From: Aquimarina muelleri DSM 19832
GTDB taxonomy: Bacteria; Bacteroidota; Bacteroidia; Flavobacteriales; Flavobacteriaceae
DNA: 64,000 nucleotides
Direction of reading: 5' to 3'
NCBI RefSeq assembly: GCF_000430665.1
Contig: NZ_AUML01000009.1
Coordinates: 62,001 to 126,000, forward strand
Position 1 is the first letter of the stretch. The number at the start of each line of letters is the position of its first letter. This document shows positions 1 through 7,970 of the stretch, in pieces. Made by a program: the position numbers and the translations under genes. The notes beneath the pieces are model-generated. The model had not been told where the DNA came from. It saw only the letters and a list, made by a program, of their open reading frames with translations, and searched no databases.

Positions 1-482
1 TCGTCTACTATTGTTTTTTCTTTTGGACTTAATTCTTCTAGTTTTTCAAGTATGTCGGATTGTAATGTACCGTTTTTTACCCCTGGATGAACTCTTTTGG
101 ATGGTATAGCCAAAACAATAAGTTCATAGATATATTGTTGAACGTTTATTTCATATTCTCCATAAGGAAGTATAAGTAGCTCCTCGTTTTCATCATTATA
201 TTCTTCTCCAAACTTTACTACTAAAAAAATTTCATTTTTAATAGGCAAGTCAAAGGGTTCATTAGTAAGGTCACAGTTTACATTTACAGTTCCTGTTGCT
301 GTAAACTGAAGTTCTAACATCGTTGTTTTTTTGTTAAACTCCAGAGCAACATTTATTGCAGATGCATTAAATTCGTCGTACTCAAAATGTTCAAAGAACG
401 TATTCTCAATTTGAAACTCAAACTGGTGTAATCCTTGCTTCAGCCCAACAAAAGGAATAGTATACTCTTTAAGTTGTTTCAT
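1..482 (-). CDS. DUF177 (YceD) family protein, 3' end cut by window edge
   Basis: This is the first 160 codons of a minus-strand gene running off the left edge. It starts MKQLKEYTIPFVGLK, and an in-frame TAG seven codons upstream of the ATG fixes the start. The middle holds VNCDLTNEPFDLPI, where the family has a cysteine-containing turn, and the visible end is LSPKEKTIVD. YceD/DUF177 proteins are about 170-180 residues, so only some 15-20 are missing. In E. coli YceD lies next to rpmF and is implicated in 23S rRNA handling. In flavobacteria the usual order is pdxA, DUF177, rpmF, fabH, so rpmF is expected just outside the window. A TATCTTTG-type -7 box (528-535, minus strand) lies upstream. 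Confidence 0.85.
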   Translation of the reverse strand, partial: MKQLKEYTIPFVGLKQGLHQFEFQIENTFFEHFEYDEFNASAINVALEFNKKTTMLELQFTATGTVNVNCDLTNEPFDLPIKNEIFLVVKFGEEYNDENEELLILPYGEYEINVQQYIYELIVLAIPSKRVHPGVKNGTLQSDILEKLEELSPKEKTIVD

Positions 483-706
483 TTCATCATCAGTTTCAAG
501 GGCCTATCGATTTGATAAAGGCGGGTGCAAAGATAATAAAATTTTGTTACGAAAGTATTTTTGTAAACAAAATTATATCAGATTGTTAGTTATTTAGTTT
601 GTCTGTTTATTTTTGAATGCTTATGTGTTGTAGGTATTTTTATATTTAAAGAGAAAAGTAACCCTGTTCTATACCTTGTTTATACATATTAATGAGCGTC
701 TATAAT

Positions 707-1774
707 TTACTCTCTTGCACCTTTATTTTGTACTTTTCTGGGTTGTCTTTTCAAGGGGTTTTTAGTTAATTCGAGGTATTCTTGTCTGTTTTTGTAGATT
801 TTTAATGCGGCAAAAACTGCCTCTTTAAAAGAACTGTTATCAGCTTGATTTTTACCTGCGATTTCAAAAGCAGTACCATGATCTGGAGATGTTCTTACCT
901 TGTTTAATCCAGCAGTATAGTTTACTCCTTTGCCAAAAGAGAGTGTCTTAAAAGGGATTAGTCCTTGATCGTGATACGAAGCAACTATGGCATCAAAAGA
1001 CTTATAGTTATTGGATCCAAAAAAGCTATCTGCTGCATATGGGCCATATACTAATTTACCAGATTCATTAATTTTTCGAATGGTTGGTTTTAGAATTTCT
1101 TCATCCTCTTTGCCAATAACTCCATTGTCCCCGCTATGTGGGTTAATGCCTAGTATGGCTATTTTTGGTTTTGATATAGCAAAGTCTTGTTTAAGTGCTT
1201 GGTAAATGGTGTTTATTTTTTGTTCTATTAATTCTGGAGTTATAGTATCTGCAATATCTTTTACAGCAACATGATCGGTAAGTAAGCCTACCTTTAGGTC
1301 TTCTGTGATCATAAACATTAAGCTGTTTCCTTCTAGTTCCTGGTTAAGATAATCTGTGTGTCCAGGAAATTTAAATTCTTCGGATTGGATGCTGTGCTTA
1401 TTAATAGGAGCGGTTACCAATACATCAATTTCGTTGTTTTTTAGAGCTTGAGTCGCAGCGGTAAGAGATTTGATTGCATAGCTTCCTATTTTTTCATCTT
1501 CTTGTCCAAAATTAATATTTACAGCTTCTTTCCACACATTAAGAACATTTACTTTACCGTCCAAAATCTGAGAAGTCTTATCTATGCCATGAAGGTTTGT
1601 AGTGCTTTTGTAATGTTTTTTTAAAAAAGAAAGAATTTTTACTGAGGCAAAAATTACCGGAGTACAGAAATCTAACATTCGCGAATCTTCAAAAGTCTTA
1701 AGCACTACTTCGCTTCCTATGCCATTTAGGTCTCCAATAGAAATTCCTAATCTTATTTTTTCTTCTTTCTTCAT
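707..1774 (-). CDS. pdxA: 4-hydroxythreonine-4-phosphate dehydrogenase
   Basis: PdxA oxidises 4-phosphohydroxy-L-threonine with NAD in the DXP-dependent pyridoxal phosphate pathway; the product condenses with deoxyxylulose phosphate on PdxJ. The protein has the family N-terminus RLGISIGDLNGIGSEVVLK, the metal-site region around FPGHTDYL, the ASYHDQGL motif with a second metal-ligand histidine, and the C-terminal TSPDHGTAFEIAG. The length of 355 residues is normal. The frame is open seven codons further upstream (to 1795), but the ATG at 1774 gives the conserved start and is preferred. A TAAATTTG box (1836-1843, minus strand) could drive it, divergent from ribE. Confidence 0.95.
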   Translation of the reverse strand: MKKEEKIRLGISIGDLNGIGSEVVLKTFEDSRMLDFCTPVIFASVKILSFLKKHYKSTTNLHGIDKTSQILDGKVNVLNVWKEAVNINFGQEDEKIGSYAIKSLTAATQALKNNEIDVLVTAPINKHSIQSEEFKFPGHTDYLNQELEGNSLMFMITEDLKVGLLTDHVAVKDIADTITPELIEQKINTIYQALKQDFAISKPKIAILGINPHSGDNGVIGKEDEEILKPTIRKINESGKLVYGPYAADSFFGSNNYKSFDAIVASYHDQGLIPFKTLSFGKGVNYTAGLNKVRTSPDHGTAFEIAGKNQADNSSFKEAVFAALKIYKNRQEYLELTKNPLKRQPRKVQNKGARE

Positions 1775-1861
1775 TATATAAACTACTTTATCCATATTTT
1801 TGAAATCTAAAATCAGACCTCAAAGGTTATGGCTACAAATTTAACTAAATAATTTGCATTT

Positions 1862-2449
1862 ATGTTTACAGGAATCATCGAAGAATTAGGAACAGTTACT
1901 TCTTTAGTTACTAATAAAGGAAATCTGGATATAACTATACGTGCTAATTTTACTTCAGAATTAAAGATTGATCAAAGTGTAGCACATAATGGAGTTTGTT
2001 TAACAGTGGTGTCTATACATGGGGATACCTATACTGTAACAGCTATTAAAGAAACTTTAGATAAAACAAATCTTAGTGCTCTTACTACTGGTACAGTTGT
2101 AAATCTAGAAAGAGGTATGAAATTAGGGGATCGTCTGGATGGACATATTGTGCAAGGGCATGTGGATCAGACTGCGATATGTACTGCTATCAGCGAGGCT
2201 GACGGTAGTTGGTATTTTACTTTTAGTTATGACCCTACGTTGTATAATATTACTATCGAAAAGGGATCTATAACAGTAAACGGAGTTAGTTTAACAGTGG
2301 TTAATTCTAAAAAAGATTCGTTTAGTGTAGCGATCATTCCTTTTACTTATGCATATACTAATTTTAATACTTTTAAGGAAGGAACAGTGATTAATTTAGA
2401 GTTTGATGTAATCGGTAAATATGTAAAGCGAATTACAGAATTAGCATAA
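1862..2449 (+). CDS. ribE: Riboflavin synthase, alpha chain
   Basis: Riboflavin synthase dismutates two 6,7-dimethyl-8-ribityllumazine molecules into riboflavin and a pyrimidinedione. The 195 residues form two homologous lumazine-binding barrels, about 1-97 and 98-195. Each carries the family signature: MFTGIIEELG and NGVCLTVV in the first, GHIVQGHVD at the junction, and VNGVSLTVV in the second. The start MFTG is the near-invariant one for the family. It is divergent from pdxA with an 87-bp gap. A TTTGC element ends six bases before the ATG, so the message may have a very short leader. The gene converges on a 51-aa gene 16 bp downstream. Confidence 0.96.
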   Translation: MFTGIIEELGTVTSLVTNKGNLDITIRANFTSELKIDQSVAHNGVCLTVVSIHGDTYTVTAIKETLDKTNLSALTTGTVVNLERGMKLGDRLDGHIVQGHVDQTAICTAISEADGSWYFTFSYDPTLYNITIEKGSITVNGVSLTVVNSKKDSFSVAIIPFTYAYTNFNTFKEGTVINLEFDVIGKYVKRITELA

Positions 2450-2465
2450 AAAAGTAGATCGGTAG

Positions 2466-2621
2466 TTATACTAATTCTACTTCATTAAATTTAAAAAGTG
2501 AAACTCTGTTTGTTTCTATTTTTAAAAGAACTCCTCCTAAATCACTTAAAGTAGCGCAGGATTCGAAATCCAATACTTTGCCAAAATATTGGCTTTTTGC
2601 ATCAATTACTTTGTACTGCAT
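2466..2621 (-). CDS. Small hypothetical protein, 51 aa
   Basis: This short minus-strand frame starts at an ATG (2619-2621) with MQYKVIDAKSQYFGKVLDF and ends FNEVELV before a TAA. It converges on ribE with a 16-bp gap. The pattern of short beta strands, a central GG turn (SDLGGVLLKIE) and a compact 51 residues suggests a small folded domain rather than noise. No signal peptide or membrane segment is visible. I do not recognise the family. Flavobacterial genomes often carry a small hypothetical gene at this spot, but I cannot confirm homology from sequence alone. Confidence 0.6.
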   Translation of the reverse strand: MQYKVIDAKSQYFGKVLDFESCATLSDLGGVLLKIETNRVSLFKFNEVELV

Positions 2622-3093
2622 GGTTTTATATTTTGATTTGTTTTCTCTTTTTTATAACAGTGGTTCTTTCCCCAAAAAACATACTATACTTATATCAAAG
2701 ATTAAAGTAAATGTAAGAGTCAAATTTGATATCTAAAAATAAACTTATTATGTTTTATTAACAGATATTGTGTTTTTGTAGTTTTTAAATATCTGTTTTT
2801 TAGTTGATTGTATATGTTTTTGATAATGTGACATGGTAGGTAAGGTGAGTTGTTTTGAAAAAAACAAGAGCATAAATTCTTTAAATATAGTTGGAATTAT
2901 TCCAAATTTTGTATTTTTACAATGGAATATTTCCATATGTCTATTTGTTGATTTATCAAAAATTTAAGTCTTTTTGCTTTTTATTAGGTTTATTTTTTAG
3001 ACTCTTGGCATGTGTTTTGTAAAACCTGAAATAATCTAAAAAAAGCGTATGACTATGGTAATATAAATACCTAATGTAAATGATTCTTATGAT
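2622..3093. other. AT-rich intergenic region without a convincing gene
   Basis: This 470-bp stretch is very AT-rich. A 62-codon minus-strand frame at 2748-2936 is open, but it has low-complexity Lys/Phe-rich composition, no recognisable motif and no clear promoter, so it was not accepted. I see no hairpin terminator or repeat here. Confidence 0.5.
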
Positions 3094-3432
3094 ATGAGTG
3101 GTGTTAATTATGAAATACAAAATAGAAAACTACAATCGTATAAGCATACTTTTGATTATAATTTTTGTAAAAAAAAGTATGATGAATATGCGTGTATGTC
3201 TTTAAAAAAATTCAGAGAATGTTTAAAAGATTCTCAAAAATTGGGGGAGATAGGTCATTTATGCTGTTTTATTTTATGGGTAAAAAACAAAGCAAAGCAT
3301 GAGTATAGGGATAGTCTGGGAGATTATGGTTTAATTCATCTGCTTTTTCATTGTATAGAAGATAAGCATCATGTAGAGGTGCATGCAGAATATATACATA
3401 TGTTGTTTAAAGAGGATATTAAGTTGGTGTAG
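3094..3432 (+). CDS. Hypothetical Cys/His-rich protein
   Basis: The 112-residue protein starts MSGVNYEIQNRKLQSYKH and is not recognised. It has five cysteines and about ten histidines, several clustered (IGHLCCF, LFHCIEDKHHVEVHAEYIH), which could bind a metal. It has no signal peptide or transmembrane segment and is predicted mostly helical. It is isolated by AT-rich DNA on both sides, with no operon partner. Codon use resembles nearby genes, and the reading frame is long for such AT-rich DNA, so it is probably real. It could be a recently acquired or lineage-specific gene. Confidence 0.5.
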   Translation: MSGVNYEIQNRKLQSYKHTFDYNFCKKKYDEYACMSLKKFRECLKDSQKLGEIGHLCCFILWVKNKAKHEYRDSLGDYGLIHLLFHCIEDKHHVEVHAEYIHMLFKEDIKLV

Positions 3433-3610
3433 TTTTTAATAGGGTCTATTAAAGCCTTCAGAGCCCAGTTTAGAGGTGTAAGAAACGTAGGTTTCTTCTT
3501 ATTTAGGCTATCAACTATTTTTGCTTAAGTGCTAAATCCCACAACTTTTGGGCTTGATCCGTAATTAGCTTGCAATATTGAGAACGAATGTATGCAAATC
3601 GTATGCGCAT

Positions 3611-3640
3611 TAAAAAAGCCTTACATCTCTGTAAGGCTTA
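3611..3640 (-). terminator. Rho-independent terminator of the tRNA gene
   Basis: On the minus strand an 8-bp stem (AGCCTTAC / GTAAGGCT) with a 6-nt loop is followed directly by a T-run. It begins about 10 nt after the tRNA 3' end. Confidence 0.85.
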
Positions 3641-3650
3641 TAGTTACTTG

Positions 3651-3724
3651 TGGTCCCACATGGGCTCGAACCATGGACCCCCTGATTATGAGTCAGGTGC
3701 TCTAACCAGCTGAGCTATGGGACC
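3651..3724 (-). tRNA. tRNA with anticodon CAU (elongator Met, or Ile2)
   Basis: The 74-nt minus-strand sequence folds into a full cloverleaf. The acceptor stem pairs GGTCCCA with TGGGACC, the D arm contains AGCTCAGCTGGTTAGAGC, the anticodon loop is CTCATAA (CAU) on a CTGA/TCAG-type stem, and the T arm contains GGTTCGAGCC. The discriminator base is A and CCA is not encoded. It is not an initiator, since the first acceptor base pair is a normal G-C. CAU is used by both elongator tRNA-Met and lysidine-modified tRNA-Ile2, and I cannot separate these with certainty by eye. It is transcribed alone between its own promoter and terminator. Confidence 0.95.
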
Positions 3725-3735
3725 TAAAACGAGCG

Positions 3736-3766
3736 CAAATTTAAACATTTGATATAAACACGCCAA
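3736..3766 (-). promoter_or_regulatory. Promoter of the tRNA(CAU) gene
   Basis: On the minus strand TTG (3764-3766), a 20-bp spacer and TAAATTTG (3736-3743) match the Bacteroidota sigma consensus TTG-N17-23-TAnnTTTG. The box ends about 12 nt before the mature tRNA 5' end. Confidence 0.75.
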
Positions 3767-3827
3767 ACATTTTTTATATAATTTTGAATATCTTTTTTAT
3801 ACCGGTAAGTAAAATCCTGTAGATGCT

Positions 3828-4256
3828 TTAGTTTTCTCCTTGATTTACAGGTTTTTCCTGACATAATTCTATCAAAACCCCATTGGTGCTTTTTGGGTGT
3901 AAAAAGGCAACTAATTTGTTATCGGCACCAGATTTAGGAGTTTTGTTGATTAATTGAAAGCCTTCTTTTTCTAATCGATCCAATTCTATTTCGATATTTT
4001 CTACATCAAAAGCAATATGATGTATACCTTCTCCTTTTTTTGCTATAAATTTTCCGATAGGGCCATCCTCATTGGTGCTTGCCAATAACTCTATCTTACT
4101 GTCGCCTACTTTAAAAAAAGAAGTAAGTACGGCTTCGCTTTCTACAGCCTCTTGTTTATATGGGGGTACTCCCAAAAGTTTTTCATATAGTTTATTTGCT
4201 TGCTCTATATCTTTTACAGCAATGCCTAAGTGTTCTATTTTCTTGATAGGATTCAT
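3828..4256 (-). CDS. mce: Methylmalonyl-CoA epimerase
   Basis: The enzyme interconverts the R and S forms of methylmalonyl-CoA between propionyl-CoA metabolism and the B12 mutase. The 142-residue protein is a single vicinal-oxygen-chelate domain pair. The expected metal ligands are visible: His in IEHLGIAV near the N-terminus, His in GIHHIAFDV at mid-protein, and Glu in GVLIELCQ near the C-terminus. The length is normal. Its neighbour order (mce near rbfA and a LolC/E-type permease) is common in flavobacteria, although here the two flanks are divergent. Confidence 0.93.
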   Translation of the reverse strand: MNPIKKIEHLGIAVKDIEQANKLYEKLLGVPPYKQEAVESEAVLTSFFKVGDSKIELLASTNEDGPIGKFIAKKGEGIHHIAFDVENIEIELDRLEKEGFQLINKTPKSGADNKLVAFLHPKSTNGVLIELCQEKPVNQGEN

Positions 4257-4379
4257 TTTTACTGTTTATAACGTATCCAATAAAAGTACAATTATTCTTG
4301 TTGGTAGCACAAAACTGCATAAAAACATTTTTTTATATCTCTAAACCCAGTATGAACTCATTACATAGCCTATATTTTA

Positions 4380-4417
4380 TAAAAAAAACAACTCCCGAGG
4401 TAACTAATCTCAGGAGT
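4380..4417 (-). terminator. Orphan terminator on the minus strand
   Basis: A 9-bp stem (ACTCCTGAG / CTCGGGAGT, one mismatch) with a 9-nt loop is followed on the minus strand by a run of eight T after TG. No minus-strand coding gene lies upstream of it: the next gene in that direction, rbfA, is on the plus strand. It therefore marks the end of an unannotated minus-strand transcript of up to about 400 nt (see findings). Confidence 0.7.
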
Positions 4418-4818
4418 CTAAATTGAAACATAATTGTATTTACACAAACTCAACTTATACTAATCATGGCAGTTTCAATTGTATTGTTATTTCTACAAAC
4501 TTGTGTTTTTTACTTTAAGTATATTTGTACGTATATAACGTATTACACTTACGGTTACCCTATGCTTTTTAATGATTTTAGCGAATATTTAACATTTTTC
4601 ATTTATTTTAAGTACCGATAAATAAATTCTTTTTTAAAGCTTTAGCTAAAAAATCCTATGAAACAACAAATGCTTTAATTTATTATCTTTTTTGAAAGGC
4701 CTTAATCTATCCCATTTCGAGTGCTTACGACAAAATTCAAACAACAAATGATATAATCTAAGTTTTTAAAAACAAAACCGCTCTATGTCTTAATGATTTT
4801 AATATGTATTTTTGTGCT

Positions 4819-5211
4819 ATGGAAACAAACAGACAGAAAAAAATTGCAGGAGTATTGCAACAAGATGTAGCAGATGTAATACAAATTGCGTTGCGAGAAG
4901 CAGGAGTGCAAGGGATATTGGTTTCTGTAACCAAAGTAACTGTAACAACGGACCTATCTATAGCAAAAGTGTATATGAGTATTTTTCCGCATCAGGAAGG
5001 TGAAAAGGTATTAAAAGAAGTAAATGCGGTAAAATCACAAATAAAACACAAAGTAGCACAGCGCACCAAGCACCAGTTGCGCCGTATGCCAGAGCTATCG
5101 TATTTTATAGACGATTCTTTAGAGTATATTTCTAATATAGAAGAAGCAGTAAAAGGTAAAGACGATCCTATAAATAATCCCGAACTTCTGGAAAGACGTA
5201 AAAAGAAGTGA
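4819..5211 (+). CDS. rbfA: Ribosome-binding factor A
   Basis: RbfA is a small KH-like 30S maturation factor acting on the 5' part of 16S rRNA. The protein is 130 residues from METNRQKKIAGVLQQDVAD. An upstream in-frame ATG at 4804 would add five unconserved residues, so the later ATG was chosen. Recognisable family segments are VSVTKVTVTTDLSIAKVYMSIFP and the C-terminal LRRMPELSYFIDDSLEYISNIEE. Its stop overlaps the GTG start of the following permease gene, so the two are translationally coupled. Confidence 0.95.
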   Translation: METNRQKKIAGVLQQDVADVIQIALREAGVQGILVSVTKVTVTTDLSIAKVYMSIFPHQEGEKVLKEVNAVKSQIKHKVAQRTKHQLRRMPELSYFIDDSLEYISNIEEAVKGKDDPINNPELLERRKKK

Positions 5212-6410
5212 ATTTTTCGTACTACATCGCAAAGCGATATTTATTTTCACCTGGTAGCAGTAATGCCATTAATATCATTACCATTATTGCAGCTACAGGA
5301 GTGGTAATAGGTTCAATGGCTTTGTTTTTGGTACTTTCGGGATTTGCAGGGCTTAAAGATTTTAGTCTTCAGTTTTCTACCTATTTTGATCCCGATCTAA
5401 AGATTTTTCCAGAAAGTGGAAAAACATTTACGTTTACCAAAACCCAAAAAGAAAAACTTACTAAGTTAGATGGTGTTGCCCATTTTTCTGAAATTGTAGA
5501 AGAACGTGTCTTTTTAGACTATCGAAATAAACAAAAAACTACATTTATAAAAGGAGTAGATGTTAATTACCCTAAGGTTATCTATACCGATAGTATTATA
5601 ATGTATGGAGAGTGGTTGACCAATAACGATTTTCAGATAGTTGCAGGTAATAGTATTAGTAGAGAACTTAGTATGGTGCCAGAGCAAACCTATACCAATT
5701 TGCTTAGCATCTACGTTCCTAAACCCGGAAAAGGTATCCCTAGTGATCCATCTAAAGCATTTAGTTCAGAAAAAGCAGTAACCATTGGTATTTATAGTGT
5801 AAACGAGGAGCTGGATAAAAAATATATTTTTGCTACTATAGGTATGGTTCGTAAGTTGCTGGAGTTGTCAGAGAATAAAGTAACCCATATTGAACTTAAA
5901 TTGTCTCCGCAAGCAAATGAAGAGGAGGTTAGGCAAAATTTACAATCCATACTGGATACTAAAGTGATTATAAAAAACAGGATGCAGCTTAATGATACGT
6001 TGTATAAGATGCTAAATACCGAAAATTTGGTTTCCTACCTGGTAATCACCTTGATCGCCGTTATTGCATTGTTTAATGTTGCGGGAGCTATTATAATGAT
6101 GATTATTGATAAAAGAAGTAATGTAAAAACATTATACAATGTTGGAGCATCTTTGGTAAGTATTAGAAAAATATTTTTGTTTCAAGGTTCTCTTATGACT
6201 GTTTTAGGAACTTTACTAGGATTACTTTTAGGATTAATACTCATTGTGTTGCAGCAACAATTTGGGCTATTAATGATCACTCCATCACTGCCATACCCAA
6301 CTCGCATAACCGTTATGAGTTTTATTGTTGTATTTTTTACAATTACTGTAATCGGTTTTATAGCTTCATTATTAGCATCTAGTAGGATTAATCAAAAACT
6401 GGTTAGTTAA
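5208..6410 (+). CDS. LolC/LolE-type ABC transporter permease (FtsX family)
   Basis: The 400-residue inner-membrane protein has the FtsX/MacB architecture: one membrane segment near residues 20-45 (NIITIIAATGVVIGSMAL), a large periplasmic MacB-PCD-like domain, and three membrane segments from about 275 to 395. This is the layout of LolC/LolE, which release lipoproteins from the inner membrane, and that is the probable role. The ATPase partner is not encoded nearby. The start is a GTG overlapping the rbfA stop (GTGA), and rbfA plus this permease is a frequent flavobacterial pair. It could be another MacB-like exporter, so no symbol is given. Confidence 0.85.
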   Translation: MNFSYYIAKRYLFSPGSSNAINIITIIAATGVVIGSMALFLVLSGFAGLKDFSLQFSTYFDPDLKIFPESGKTFTFTKTQKEKLTKLDGVAHFSEIVEERVFLDYRNKQKTTFIKGVDVNYPKVIYTDSIIMYGEWLTNNDFQIVAGNSISRELSMVPEQTYTNLLSIYVPKPGKGIPSDPSKAFSSEKAVTIGIYSVNEELDKKYIFATIGMVRKLLELSENKVTHIELKLSPQANEEEVRQNLQSILDTKVIIKNRMQLNDTLYKMLNTENLVSYLVITLIAVIALFNVAGAIIMMIIDKRSNVKTLYNVGASLVSIRKIFLFQGSLMTVLGTLLGLLLGLILIVLQQQFGLLMITPSLPYPTRITVMSFIVVFFTITVIGFIASLLASSRINQKLVS

Positions 6411-6834
6411 TATTGATATATGTATTTGGGTGTTCGGACGGGCTATCCGTTTTTACTCCTCGATACGTTGCTCCCTCGCCAAGCTTATTCTGATTTTGCC
6501 GAAAGGCTTAGTGTAAATAGTGCTCTGAGGTAACTCGAAGGGCAAGTAAACATTTAACTTTATTATGTTACATTTTCTGGTTTTACATTTTGTCTCCTAA
6601 AATAGATTCCATTCTTCAACGGAATGACAATGACTGTGTATTCTTTATTACTTTTTAGTACAATACATTCAATTTTTTGTCATTCCAGCGTAGGCTGGAA
6701 TCCATTTAGCGTTAGGATTATTAACAATAGATTCCAGCCTACGCTGGAATGACAAAAACCAATAGTGCCCTGAGGTAACTCGAAGGGCAGAATAGTAAAG
6801 TGCTTAGGGAAAGGAAACTGAAAGAGCAATGTTT
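6411..6834. repeat. Intergenic repeat cluster
   Basis: This gap contains no gene but several repeats. Two 29-bp direct copies of a unit containing CTGAGGTAACTCGAAGGGCA (one base different) lie at 6516-6544 and 6761-6789. Between them, two copies of a palindromic unit containing ATTCCAGCGTAGGCTGGAAT lie in opposite orientation at 6678-6705 and 6729-6756, able to form a long hairpin. A third copy is at 52876-52904. The region also separates the permease (plus) from dusB (minus), so it may serve as a bidirectional transcription stop. Confidence 0.8.
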
Positions 6835-7827
6835 CTATACAAATTCGAATCCTTTAAACGTAGATTCTACTTCATCAAAAGCAGCAAATACATCTTCAGG
6901 TAAATCGCTGGTTACCATCTTGGTTCGATGCTCTTTAAAATGCGGAATCCCTTTAAAGTAATTAGTATAATGTCTTCGGGTTTCAAAAACACCTAGTTTT
7001 TCTCCTTTCCAGTCTATTGCCATTTGCAAATGTCTGCGTGCTGCAGAAACACGCTCCTCTATGGTCGGAGGAGATAAGTGCTCGCCTGTCTTAAAGTAGT
7101 GTTTAACTTCTTTAAAAAACCAAGGATAACCAATGCTTGCCCTACCGATCATAGCACCATCTAAGCCATATTGATCCCTCATTTCCATAGCGCGTTCTGG
7201 AGTATCCACATCACCATTGCCAAATACAGGAATATGCATTCTAGGGTTATTTTTTACATCGGCAATAGGCCGCCAATCCGCATTACCTTTATACATCTGC
7301 GCTCTGGTTCGACCATGTATGGCGATTGCTTTGGCTCCTACATCTTGTAATCGTTCTGCTACTTCTATAATTTTTATAGAATCATGATCCCATCCCAATC
7401 GGGTCTTTACCGTTATTGGTAATTTAGTGTGTTCTACCATCGCTTTGGTAAGCGATACCATAAGATCTATGTCTTTAAGTATCCCCGCTCCAGCACCTTT
7501 ACTGACCACTTTTTTTACAGGGCATCCAAAATTAATGTCAATAATATCTGGTCCAGAAGCTTCTACAATCTCTACAGATTTTAACATCGAATCTAGATTG
7601 GCACCAAAAATCTGAATTCCCACAGGACGTTCTTTTTCATAAATATCCAGTTTCATTACACTTTTTGCCGCATCTCGAATCAGCCCTTCGCTGGATATAA
7701 ATTCGGTGTATACCACATCAGCACCTTGCTCTTTGCATAATGCGCGAAAAGGTGGGTCGCTTACATCCTCCATTGGTGCTAGCAACAAAGGGAATTCTCC
7801 TACATCTATGTCTCCTATTTTGGCCAC
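6835..7827 (-). CDS. dusB: tRNA-dihydrouridine synthase, DusB type
   Basis: This FMN enzyme reduces specific uridines in tRNA D-loops. Visible motifs are PLLLAPMEDVSDPPFR for FMN binding, DINFGCPVKKVVSKGAGAG with the catalytic cysteine, VKTRLGWD, HGRTRAQMYKG and NGDVDTPERA. The frame is open to an ATG at 7872, but the extra 15 residues are unlike the family and partly encoded by a 33-bp palindromic repeat. A TACTTTTG promoter box (7845-7852) also lies inside that extension. The GTG at 7827 (VAKIGDIDVGEFPLLLAP) gives the normal family start, 330 residues, and is preferred. Confidence 0.92.
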   Translation of the reverse strand: MAKIGDIDVGEFPLLLAPMEDVSDPPFRALCKEQGADVVYTEFISSEGLIRDAAKSVMKLDIYEKERPVGIQIFGANLDSMLKSVEIVEASGPDIIDINFGCPVKKVVSKGAGAGILKDIDLMVSLTKAMVEHTKLPITVKTRLGWDHDSIKIIEVAERLQDVGAKAIAIHGRTRAQMYKGNADWRPIADVKNNPRMHIPVFGNGDVDTPERAMEMRDQYGLDGAMIGRASIGYPWFFKEVKHYFKTGEHLSPPTIEERVSAARRHLQMAIDWKGEKLGVFETRRHYTNYFKGIPHFKEHRTKMVTSDLPEDVFAAFDEVESTFKGFEFV

Positions 7828-7844
7828 GGGATTTGTTTTTTTGG

Positions 7845-7852
7845 CAAAAGTA
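7845..7852 (-). promoter_or_regulatory. -7 box upstream of dusB
   Basis: The minus-strand sequence TACTTTTG matches the TAnnTTTG consensus and lies 17 bases before the proposed GTG start. No well-spaced TTG -33 element is evident: the nearest is about 27 bp away. Confidence 0.5.
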
Positions 7853-7863
7853 CAAATTCTTTC

Positions 7864-7896
7864 AGACCTCACAGGTCTTCAAGACCTGTGAGGTCT
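7864..7896. repeat. 33-bp palindromic intergenic repeat
   Basis: A perfect 16-bp inverted repeat (AGACCTCACAGGTCTT and its complement) is separated by a single C. It lies between the divergent dusB and lepA promoters and has no T-run on either side, so it is not a classical terminator. From memory, similar AGACCTCACAGG palindromes are scattered in other flavobacterial genomes; this was not checked. Confidence 0.85.
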
Positions 7897-7937
7897 AAAA
7901 ATATAGTAGGAGATAGTATAAACCTTCTAAAATCGAT

Positions 7938-7945
7938 TATATTTG
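7938..7945 (+). promoter_or_regulatory. -7 box of the lepA leader transcript
   Basis: TATATTTG followed by C matches TAnnTTTG. Transcription from here would give a leader of about 205 nt before lepA that contains the structured element at 7971-8045. No clear TTG lies at the expected distance upstream. Confidence 0.4.
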
Positions 7946-7970
7946 CAAGTCATTAAGAGCGTGAATACTG

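Noticed and set aside
2748-2936. 62-codon minus-strand frame in the gap after ribE
   Set aside because: Its low-complexity Lys/Phe-rich composition, AT-rich context and lack of promoter or motif make a chance frame more likely.
3651-3724. The tRNA as an attachment site of an integrated element
   Set aside because: No duplicate of the tRNA 3' end, integrase gene or island-like content was seen near it.
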